A stretch of DNA of 64,000 bases from JANOZM01 sp031429355 (GTDB taxonomy: Bacteria; Pseudomonadota; Gammaproteobacteria; Burkholderiales; Burkholderiaceae_E), in the NCBI GenBank assembly GCA_031429355.1, contig JANOZM010000005.1:1-64000 (forward strand), read 5' to 3'. The position numbers and the translations under genes were made by a program. A model generated the notes under the pieces. That model was not told the DNA's origin and made no database searches. It was given only the letters and a program-made list of their open reading frames with translations. This document shows, piece after piece, positions 33,903 to 40,907 of the stretch (positions are counted from its first letter, which is position 1; every line of letters begins with the position of its first letter).

Positions 33903-35585
33903 CTAAGCCGCTAGCTTTTTGCTTTGTTGTTTTGCTTGTTCTCGTTGGCGCTTTGCATGCTCTAACAGGTACTGTTGATAGTCATCTAAATCGCCATCGA
34001 ATGGCGCAACGCCACCGGCTGAAACCATCCAGAATTCGTCACAGACTGCGCGTAACAAAGCACGGTCGTGGCTCACCAACATTACGGTTCCTTCAAACTC
34101 ATTAAGGGCCATCGATAAGGCCTCACGAGTTGCTAAATCGAGGTGGTTGGTTGGTTCGTCAAGCAACAGCAAATTCGGGCGTTGCCAAACGATCATGCAT
34201 AAGACGAGACGAGCCTTTTCGCCACCACTCATGCTGCCAACCGCTTGCTTAACCATGTCGCCACTGAAATTAAACATTCCTAAAAAGCCCCGTAGATCTT
34301 GATCTTTAGTGCTTTGATTGCTTAATTTCCCGGCTGCGCCTAACTCGCGTACCAACCCGATCATATGTTCCATTGGGTTGTCTTCGGGTTTTAAAACGTC
34401 CAGTTCTTGCTGGGCAAAGTAGCCGATGTTTAAGCCCTTACCTTCAGTCATTTGGCCAGCTATTGGCTGCAACGCGCGTGCAACGGTTTTAACTAAGGTC
34501 GATTTACCTTGGCCGTTGGCACCTAAAATACCAATCCGTTGTCCTGCCAATACCGAGCGATTAACGTTGCGCACAATAATCTTTGGTTTTTCGTCAGCGG
34601 GCGCATCACTTGGGGGCGGATAACCGAATGAAACGCCTTGCATGGCCAGCATTGGATCGGGCAAGTTTGCCGGCTCTTTAAACTCGAATGTAAAATCCGC
34701 TTCCGCTAATAACGGCGCAATTTTTTCCATTCGGTCGAGCGCTTTTACACGGCTTTGTGCTTGCTTGGCTTTACTAGCCTTTGCTTTAAAGCGATCAATA
34801 AACTTTTTAAGGTGAGCAATTTTTTCTTGTTGCTTTGAAAAGGCGGTTTGTTGCAAGGCCATTTTCTCAGCGCGCATGTCTTCAAACTTAGTGTAGTTGC
34901 CACCGTAGCGATTGAGTTTGCCCACTTCAATATGCACCGTAACGTCAGTAACTGCGTCTAAAAATTCGCGGTCATGGCTAATGACAAGCATGGTGCCTTG
35001 GTAGCGTTTAAGCCATGCTTCTAGCCAAACCAATGCATCTAAATCTAAGTGATTGGTCGGCTCGTCCAACAGTAAAAGTTCGGATGGGCAAATTAAAGCG
35101 CGCGCTAATTGCAAACGCATCCGCCAGCCGCCAGAAAAGCTATTAACCGGGTTATCAAGTTCGTGGACCTGAAAACCTAGACCTAAAATTAAAGCTTGCG
35201 CGCGGGCATCGGCATCATGGCCTCCGGCGTCGTACAGTTCCATGTAGGCGTGGCCTAGTCGTTCGCCATCGCCGCTGGCTTCGGCGGCTTCTACTTCTTT
35301 TTGTGCCGCATCTAAGACAACGTCGCCTTCAACAACAAACTGAGTGGCAGTTAACTCAGTTTCGGGCATGTCTTGCGAAACTTGGGCCATCCGCCATTGC
35401 GTTGGAATGGAGTATTCGCCGCTGTCCTCATGCAAATTACCGTTTAGCAACGCAAACAAAGAGGATTTGCCAGCGCCGTTTCGGCCAACTAGGCCGACTT
35501 TTTCACCGGGGTTAATGCTGACCGAGGCTTGGTCGAGTAATGTTTTAGCGCCGCGCCGCAGAACAACGCTTTTTAAAGTAATCAT
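33903..35585 (-). CDS. ABC-F family ATPase (YheS-like)
   Basis: The 560-residue protein contains two ABC domains without membrane segments. Walker A motifs are GLVGRNGAGKSSLFALLNG and GILGANGQGKSTLVKTVARA; signatures NSFSGGWRMRLQLARAL and SMSGGEKARLVLCM; Walker B LLLLDEPTNHLDL, twice. ABC-F proteins act on ribosomes as translation factors or rescue factors. The N-terminus (MITLKSVVLRRGAKTLLDQA) and the charged C-terminal coil (AKRQREQAKQQSKK) match YheS. It is convergent with msrA. Confidence 0.93.
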   Translation of the reverse strand: MITLKSVVLRRGAKTLLDQASVSINPGEKVGLVGRNGAGKSSLFALLNGNLHEDSGEYSIPTQWRMAQVSQDMPETELTATQFVVEGDVVLDAAQKEVEAAEASGDGERLGHAYMELYDAGGHDADARAQALILGLGFQVHELDNPVNSFSGGWRMRLQLARALICPSELLLLDEPTNHLDLDALVWLEAWLKRYQGTMLVISHDREFLDAVTDVTVHIEVGKLNRYGGNYTKFEDMRAEKMALQQTAFSKQQEKIAHLKKFIDRFKAKASKAKQAQSRVKALDRMEKIAPLLAEADFTFEFKEPANLPDPMLAMQGVSFGYPPPSDAPADEKPKIIVRNVNRSVLAGQRIGILGANGQGKSTLVKTVARALQPIAGQMTEGKGLNIGYFAQQELDVLKPEDNPMEHMIGLVRELGAAGKLSNQSTKDQDLRGFLGMFNFSGDMVKQAVGSMSGGEKARLVLCMIVWQRPNLLLLDEPTNHLDLATREALSMALNEFEGTVMLVSHDRALLRAVCDEFWMVSAGGVAPFDGDLDDYQQYLLEHAKRQREQAKQQSKKLAA

Positions 35586-35736
35586 GGAATAGGTTCAATT
35601 GAGCCTGCGCATTTTACCGAGACTAACGAGGCCTTGGCGTTGGCTTTGGTGTGCCATAGACGGCAGTTTGCCTACCAATAGATCGTTTTTTGACTAATTC
35701 ATCGACTTGATCGACATTGAATTTGGCCCACAAAAT

Positions 35737-35765
35737 GAAAAAACCCAGCAAAGCTGGGTTTTTTC
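35737..35765. terminator. Bidirectional rho-independent terminator
   Basis: GAAAAAACCCAGC, loop AAA, GCTGGGTTTTTTC: a perfect 13-bp dyad with T6 runs on both strands. It lies 30 bases past the stop of the OmpA-domain gene on the minus strand and is that gene's likely terminator. Confidence 0.9.
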
Positions 35766-35797
35766 AGGGCTACAAAGTTGTAGCAGACATGTTGTTA

Positions 35798-36397
35798 CTA
35801 TTTATTAGCCCAGACGCTAACCTCAACACGTCGTGCCTCTCGTGCTTCGCCAGTTCCAGTGGTAACACTAGGGGTTTGGATAACAATTTGATCTTTGGCG
35901 ACCCCTAATTTTTCTAGGTTTTGCGCCACTCCTTTTGCGCGGTTTTTAGCTAAGTCTTCGTTACGTGCCACGCTACCAGATGGATCGTGAAATCCGGAGA
36001 CATACCCACGTGCGCTCGGGTTTGCTTTTAAGTAGCTGGTTACGGTCGCTAAAGTTTTATCAGTATCGACAGGTAAATTCGTTTTGTCTAAACCGAAATA
36101 CACTTTAGCTGCGGGGACCGACTCGACTCGTTTGTACTCTGTTGCAGCCGCTGGAGCCGCCGCTACTGCAGCGGGAGCTACCGGTGCTTGAACAACCGCA
36201 GCAGGCGCTACGGGTGTTACAGCGGGAGCGACCGCGACTGCTGCGGGTGCCGCGACTATTGCCGCAGCCGGACTGCATCTCGTTCCGCCAGGCCCACAAC
36301 CACCTAACCATAACCCGATGAGAGCAATCGCTAAAATTGCCGCCACCAACCAATGCAGGAATCCGTACCCCGTATTCGATGTTGTATTCGTACTCAT
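35798..36397 (-). CDS. Membrane-anchored OmpA-domain protein
   Basis: The 199-residue protein has one N-terminal hydrophobic helix (FLHWLVAAILAIALIGLWLG), a Pro/Ala/Val-rich linker (about residues 43-86) and a C-terminal OmpA domain (about 95-199). The domain includes KVYFGLDKTNLPVDTDKTLA, GYVSGFHDPSGSVARNEDLA with the Asp and Asn of the diaminopimelate site, KNRAKGVAQNLEKLGV and RRVEVSVW. It should bind peptidoglycan from the inner membrane. It follows the repeat protein after only 21 bases, so the two are probably co-transcribed and functionally linked. Confidence 0.88.
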   Translation of the reverse strand: MSTNTTSNTGYGFLHWLVAAILAIALIGLWLGGCGPGGTRCSPAAAIVAAPAAVAVAPAVTPVAPAAVVQAPVAPAAVAAAPAAATEYKRVESVPAAKVYFGLDKTNLPVDTDKTLATVTSYLKANPSARGYVSGFHDPSGSVARNEDLAKNRAKGVAQNLEKLGVAKDQIVIQTPSVTTGTGEAREARRVEVSVWANK

Positions 36398-36418
36398 AAA
36401 GTATCCTTATTTTCTAAA

Positions 36419-38299
36419 TTATTTTTTTACGCCGGCGGTCAAATTGTCTTGCAAGACACGCAATTCAGCCCACTTGTTTTTAGCCGCTAAACTGGCTTGT
36501 TCGGCCCAAGTTCCAGGATTTGCAATGCGGTATCGAGGCCCAGCTGCATCCAAAATTTCTTGCATCTTTGTAGTAGGCGTTGCCGCTAATTCAAAGAACA
36601 TGTGGATACCTGCATCGTGAAATAAACCAGCAATCTTTGGGCCGATTCCCTCAACGACTTCTAAATCATCCATCCCACGAACGGTATAGCCAGCGGCCTT
36701 TGCACCTTCACGATCGAGCTGCACATTACGCACGCGAAAGCCAGCGAGCTCTGCTTCTAGCACCTTGATACGCGCTAAATGCTCCGGATTGTCGAATTTT
36801 TTCTCGACAATTTTTTCAACTGTCTTGATGACTTCAACTGGGCGATCAACAATTCGTTCGACGGTCTTGATGACTTCGACTGGACGATCAACAATTTTCT
36901 CAACGATCTTCTCAACTGTTTTGATGACCTCGACAGGACGATCAACGATGCGCTCAACGGTCTTAATTACTTCGACAGGGCGATCAACAATTTTTTCGAC
37001 GATCTTCTCGACTGTTTTAATGACCTCGACAGGACGATCAACAATCCGCTCAACGGTCTTGATCACTTCGACAGGGCGATCAACAATTTTCTCGACGATC
37101 TTCTCAACTGTTTTTATGACCTCAACAGGACGATCAACAATTCGCTCAACGGTCTTGATGACTTCGACTGGACGATCAACAATTTTTTCAACTGTTTTAA
37201 TGACTTCTACTGGTCGATCAACGATCTTTTCGATGATCTTTGGTGGGGTGGATTCAAGTCGCGAGATTGTTGAACGCAAGCCTGTAATTACAGCAACTTC
37301 GGATTCTAATGTTTTGATTCGCGCTAAATGTGCCGGATTGTCGACCATTTTTTGAACGATTTTCTCCACGGGTCGATCGACGAATTTTTCTACAATTTTT
37401 TCAACAGGTCGATCAACAATCTTCTCAACAGTTTTTATAACCTCGACTGGACGATCAACAATTTTCTCGATGATTTTCTCAACGGTCTTAATTACTTCAA
37501 CTGGCCTGTCCACAATTTTTTCAACCGTTCGAATTACTTCAACGGGTCGATCAACGATCTTCTCTACTGTTTTGATAACTTCGACCGGCCGATCAACGAT
37601 TTTCTCGACAAATTTAATCACTTCAACTGGTCGATCAACAATTTTCTCAACTGTCTTAATAACCTCAACAGGCCGATCGACAATCTTCTCGATAATTTTT
37701 TCTACTGTCTTAATAACTTCAACCGGTCGATCAACTATTTTTTCAACAATTTTCGGTGGTGTGCTTTCAAGACGAGAAATTGTTGAGCGCAAACCGACCA
37801 TTAATGCGACTTCGGTTTCGAGTGTTTTAACACGACCCAAATGAACGGGGTTATCAACTAATTTTTCGACGATTTTTTCGACTGTCTTGATGACTTCAAC
37901 CGGGCGATCAACAATCTTTTCGACTGTCTTGATGACTTCTACGGGCCGATCAACAATTTTTTCAACTATCTTTTCTACTGTCTTAATAACTTCAACTGGT
38001 CGATCAACTATTTTCTCTACAATTTTCGGTGGTGTCGATTCGAGACGACTAATTGTCGAGCGCAGGCCAGCCATTAGGCCGACCTCTGATTCCAACGCAT
38101 TGATACGAGTCATATGCATTGGGTTGTCGATTAATTTCTCCACTATTTTCTCGACCGGTCGATCAACAATTTTTTCGACAGGACGATCGACTATTTTTTC
38201 AATTGTTTGAACAGGGCGGCCAACTAACCATCTATTTAATAACCAGCCAACGAGGCCGCCTAACAACGCCCACCATAAGTAACAAAGCCAATCAACCAT
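36419..38299 (-). CDS. Membrane-anchored VDRPVE-repeat protein with C-terminal helix-hairpin-helix domain
   Basis: The function is unknown. ATG 38299 has GGAGG five bases upstream (626 residues; the frame opens earlier at 38434). Residues 4-26 form one hydrophobic helix (WLCYLWWALLGGLVGWLLNR). Residues about 30-502 hold 23 copies of a VDRPVE unit, mostly the 14-residue VDRPVEVIKTVEKI or an 18-residue form with an added VEKI. Spacer modules at about 58-92, 149-183 and 319-354 read DNPxHxxRxxxLExEV then GLRSTISRLESTPPK; a fourth, partial one is at 503-521. Residues 544-626 are a helix-hairpin-helix domain with VVEGIGPKIAGLFHDAG. Arg residues after the helix suggest a cytoplasmic C-terminus. Confidence 0.85.
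   Translation of the reverse strand: MVDWLCYLWWALLGGLVGWLLNRWLVGRPVQTIEKIVDRPVEKIVDRPVEKIVEKLIDNPMHMTRINALESEVGLMAGLRSTISRLESTPPKIVEKIVDRPVEVIKTVEKIVEKIVDRPVEVIKTVEKIVDRPVEVIKTVEKIVEKLVDNPVHLGRVKTLETEVALMVGLRSTISRLESTPPKIVEKIVDRPVEVIKTVEKIIEKIVDRPVEVIKTVEKIVDRPVEVIKFVEKIVDRPVEVIKTVEKIVDRPVEVIRTVEKIVDRPVEVIKTVEKIIEKIVDRPVEVIKTVEKIVDRPVEKIVEKFVDRPVEKIVQKMVDNPAHLARIKTLESEVAVITGLRSTISRLESTPPKIIEKIVDRPVEVIKTVEKIVDRPVEVIKTVERIVDRPVEVIKTVEKIVEKIVDRPVEVIKTVERIVDRPVEVIKTVEKIVEKIVDRPVEVIKTVERIVDRPVEVIKTVEKIVEKIVDRPVEVIKTVERIVDRPVEVIKTVEKIVEKKFDNPEHLARIKVLEAELAGFRVRNVQLDREGAKAAGYTVRGMDDLEVVEGIGPKIAGLFHDAGIHMFFELAATPTTKMQEILDAAGPRYRIANPGTWAEQASLAAKNKWAELRVLQDNLTAGVKK
36794..37219 (-). repeat. Tandem repeats inside the repeat-protein gene, 96-bp higher-order period
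   Basis: This is the C-terminal-proximal repeat block (residues 361-502). From residue 375 the VDRPVE units alternate in spacing 14, 14, 18, 14, 18, 14, 18, 14, so pairs recur every 32 residues (96 bases) about four times. Codons differ at third positions between copies while the peptide is nearly constant, which indicates selection on the protein. The wider repeat region covers about 36.8-38.2 kb. Confidence 0.85.
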
Positions 38300-38693
38300 A
38301 TCGCCTCCAAGAGCTGTTTTAATATTCGACTTCAAACACGCTTCACTTTTGCAGTGAAGTTTTTTAGCAAGTTCTATTACTGAACCGCGACAATGTACAC
38401 CACTTTTGTTCGAATGGTTCGATAGCAATACCACCCTTTAGGGTGGTGAGGAAGTAACTTTAATAAATTCAGTCACTTAGGCGAACCAAGTTAAGTATTT
38501 TCTTTTTACAAGAATGAAATAAATTCCTGCTGTCTGGAAATCTTGAATTCGATTGCGGTTTTTACGACGAAGTTCACAACCCGCCCTTGGCGCCTATTAC
38601 ACAATCCAGACAATGATTCTTGATTGCGCCTGTACAGTGCGCCGACTCGATCAGGTCTAGCTATACTTGAGAAAACACGCAAAAGAGACCGAT
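38300..38693. other. 394-bp intergenic region between the repeat-protein gene and ilvE
   Basis: No gene is supported here. It contains two short perfect hairpins: CTTCACT-TTTGC-AGTGAAG followed by T6 on the plus strand (38341-38364), and ACCACCC-TTTA-GGGTGGT (38430-38447). It must hold the divergent promoters; TATACT at 38662-38667 is a possible -10 for ilvE. GGAGG before the repeat-protein ATG is the only clear ribosome site. Confidence 0.6.
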
Positions 38694-39779
38694 ATGAATA
38701 TTGCTATTAAGTTAAATGACAAAGCGCTAAGTACTCAAGATCGCCAGAAAATTTTAGAGGCGCCCGGTTTCGGCAAGCACTTTAGCGATCACATGGCGAT
38801 GATTAGTTGGACGAGCGACAAGGGCTGGCATGATGCGCAAATAATGCCCTACGGCCCCATTGCGATGGATCCGGCCAGTGCCGTGCTGCACTATGCCCAA
38901 GAAATTTTTGAGGGCATGAAAGCCTATCGACATGCGGATAATTCGATCTGGTCATTTCGCCCGAGCGCGAATGCGCAGCGCTTCAATCGGTCGGCCGCGC
39001 GATTAGCAATGCCAAGCATGCCCGAAGAACTTTTTGTAGACACAATTAAAGCGCTGGTAAAGACCGACGCCGCTTGGGTACCCAGTGGTGGCGAGAAAAG
39101 TATGTATTTGCGCCCATTTATGTTTGCCTCGGAAGCCTTTCTGGGCGTTCGGCCAGCCAATGAATACAAATTCATGGTAATTGCATCACCAGTAGGTGCT
39201 TACTTTTCAGGTGGGGTTAAGCCCGTAAAAATTTGGCTATCTTCAAATTACGCCCGCGCGGCCATGGGCGGAACAGGCTCCGCTAAATGCGGGGGCAATT
39301 ATGCTGCTGGGCTACTGGCCCAAATGGAAGCTTCGGAGCATGGTTGCGATCAAGTTTGTTTTGTTGATGCTAAAGAGCAAAAATGGGTCGAAGAATTGGG
39401 TGGAATGAACCTGTATTTTGTACAACAGGACGGCAGCTTAGTGACTCCCCCGACTAGCGGGACAATTTTAGAAGGCATCACACGGGCTTCGCTATTAACG
39501 CTAGCGAACGAGTTAGGCTTAAATCCCGTCGAGAGACCCGTTTCTATTAACGAATGGCGCGACGACGTAAAAAGCGGTTTGATCACCGAAGTCTTTGCTT
39601 GCGGGACGGCTGCAGTAATAACTCCGGTTGGGCAATTAGTTTGGGCTGATCAGAACGGTAACCACTCGGTGGGCAATAACGAAGTTGGCCCAACTACATT
39701 GAAACTGCGCAACGCTTTGCTAGACGTTCAGTACGGGCTTGTACCCGATGTTCATGGTTGGATGGCGCAGCTTGTTTAA
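38694..39779 (+). CDS. ilvE: Branched-chain amino acid aminotransferase (group II)
   Basis: IlvE performs the last step of valine, leucine and isoleucine synthesis. The 361-residue protein has the group II features: HYAQEIFEGMKAYRHADNSI, MYLRPFMFASEAFLGVRPAN, GTGSAKCGGNYAAGLLAQME, EELGGMNLYFVQQDGSLVTP and ACGTAAVITPVG. ATG 38694 has GAGA upstream; the frame opens nine codons earlier. It is a lone gene in this window. Confidence 0.95.
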   Translation: MNIAIKLNDKALSTQDRQKILEAPGFGKHFSDHMAMISWTSDKGWHDAQIMPYGPIAMDPASAVLHYAQEIFEGMKAYRHADNSIWSFRPSANAQRFNRSAARLAMPSMPEELFVDTIKALVKTDAAWVPSGGEKSMYLRPFMFASEAFLGVRPANEYKFMVIASPVGAYFSGGVKPVKIWLSSNYARAAMGGTGSAKCGGNYAAGLLAQMEASEHGCDQVCFVDAKEQKWVEELGGMNLYFVQQDGSLVTPPTSGTILEGITRASLLTLANELGLNPVERPVSINEWRDDVKSGLITEVFACGTAAVITPVGQLVWADQNGNHSVGNNEVGPTTLKLRNALLDVQYGLVPDVHGWMAQLV

Positions 39780-39790
39780 TAAAAAAACGT

Positions 39791-39866
39791 CGGATTTTTT
39801 GTCACTCGTTGTTGTAAGGCTCTGATTTTGTAGTGAAAAACAACGGATTTTCTGGTGAAAATTCAC
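39791..39866 (+). promoter_or_regulatory. Possible enhancer repeats upstream of the PEP-CTERM gene
   Basis: CGGATTTTTTG (39791-39801) and CGGATTTTCTG (39844-39854) are near-identical direct repeats 53 bases apart. The dyad GTGAAAATTCAC (39855-39866) follows. They lie 65-140 bases before the sigma-54-type promoter, the usual range for an activator such as PrsR. The role is inferred from position. Confidence 0.3.
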
Positions 39867-39931
39867 GTTCGGGTTGTACGCACAAGCTAACTCATTGATT
39901 TTAAAAGATTTTATAGTTGTTGTTTTCAGTT

Positions 39932-39947
39932 AGGCACGGATTGTGCT
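39932..39947 (+). promoter_or_regulatory. Sigma-54-type -24/-12 promoter of the PEP-CTERM gene
   Basis: AGGCACGGATTGTGCT has the invariant GG (39933-39934) and GC (39945-39946) separated by exactly ten bases, and matches the GGCACG core of the -24 element. The predicted start, about twelve bases after the GC, leaves a leader of about 28 bases before the ATG at 39986. PEP-CTERM genes are known to be driven by RpoN with the PrsK/PrsR system in Zoogloea-type floc formers. Confidence 0.7.
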
Positions 39948-39985
39948 TAGTGGAAGAAGCTTAACTTTTTAATGGTCGGAACAAA

Positions 39986-40603
39986 ATGAAAAAACTTATT
40001 CTCGCAGCATCCCTGGCACTCTTAGGCACCAGCTCAGCTTTTGCTGCTACCTATAGTTTGCAATCAGGCAGCTTTAACAATTCGCCTTTGCACGGCACTG
40101 GATTGATGATCAACACCTGGAACGCTACGTTGACAGCTAACGCCACTGGCACTTCAAGTTTAGTTGGAAACTTGATCGCTTCTGACGGAAAAACTTACGC
40201 AATCAACATGACTTTCACAAACACGTATTTCGCTGGTGGCAACCAGTACTGGGAGAATTTCTCAGGTTCAGTTATCGGCAATGGTAAGCACATCCGTTTA
40301 AACGACATCGCCCCTAACCGCGATACATCAACTGACGCAGTATTGGGTATCAATGCAGCTCCATACAACAACGGTAATGCTGGTGGCAACACGCCAGTTT
40401 TAGAGTTCGGTTTTTGGGGTGATGACAGCCCAGGCGTTGGTGGCGTACGTAACTCAGATGTAAACACACACGTTATTTGTACTTCTGCAGTTGCTAATGC
40501 AAACGGCACATGCGGTACAGGCCCAACTGGTGTTCCAGTTCCAGGCTCATTAGCATTACTCGGTTTAGGTTTAGTCGGTTTAGCTTTACGCCGTCGTGGC
40601 TAG
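39986..40603 (+). CDS. PEP-CTERM sorting domain protein
   Basis: The 205-residue exported protein has a signal peptide (MKKLILAASLALLGTSSAFA), a Thr/Asn/Gly-rich beta-type body (NATLTANATGTSSLVGNLIA) and a C-terminal sorting signal VPVPGSLALLGLGL ... LALRRRG: motif, hydrophobic stretch, Arg cluster. The usual VPEP is VPVP here. Such proteins are processed by an exosortase and displayed outside or incorporated into exopolysaccharide flocs. The body has no domain I recognise. Confidence 0.93.
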   Translation: MKKLILAASLALLGTSSAFAATYSLQSGSFNNSPLHGTGLMINTWNATLTANATGTSSLVGNLIASDGKTYAINMTFTNTYFAGGNQYWENFSGSVIGNGKHIRLNDIAPNRDTSTDAVLGINAAPYNNGNAGGNTPVLEFGFWGDDSPGVGGVRNSDVNTHVICTSAVANANGTCGTGPTGVPVPGSLALLGLGLVGLALRRRG

Positions 40604-40907
40604 TAGCATGTTCTAAACCGTTCTGCTGTACTAGGCTTGGTTTGGATTAAAGACGACAAGTAAGTCCTTCTGGGATTGCTTGTCGTTTTTTGTTTTGAGC
40701 TTTCGATGCGGAGCGTCCACGATCGCGCTCTTATTTTTGCCTTACCTCTATGTTGTTAGCCTGCGCTAGTGCTCGGCTTTATGTAATTTACGCAATATTT
40801 CACTTTTTGGTGACGATTTCATTTTGAGCAAGTCTCTAATGAACGATAGTATCAACCAATCCGAGCCACGATTTTTTGCAACTTCCCAGACCTCTACTTA
40901 ATACACT
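40604..40907. other. 304-bp intergenic region before prsT
   Basis: It holds the terminator of the PEP-CTERM gene (40653-40691) and, beyond it, about 215 bases with no gene and no convincing promoter. A weak GAGCCACG...TTGC string at 40863-40879 has the wrong GG-GC spacing for sigma-54. Confidence 0.5.
40653..40691 (+). terminator. Rho-independent terminator after the PEP-CTERM gene
   Basis: ACGACAAG and CTTGTCGT form an eight-pair stem with a loop that can extend the fold (TCC ... GGA), followed by TTTTTT. It separates the PEP-CTERM transcript from prsT. Confidence 0.85.

Noticed and set aside
36765..38210. Several long plus-strand reading frames opposite the repeat-protein gene
   Set aside because: They are translations of the complement of the VDRPVE repeats (low-complexity IFSTVLMTSTGRST-type strings). 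The minus frame has the start, ribosome site and domains.
36794..38215. CRISPR-like regular repeats
   Set aside because: The period is a multiple of three, units are contiguous without unique spacers of constant size, and they lie in a coding frame.
38300..38434. 45 extra N-terminal residues of the repeat protein
   Set aside because: ATG 38299 has GGAGG at the right distance and starts just before the membrane helix; the upstream part looks non-coding.
40863..40879. Sigma-54-like element before prsT
   Set aside because: The -24 core has GCCACG and the GG-GC spacing is off by one, so it fails the strict GG-N10-GC rule.
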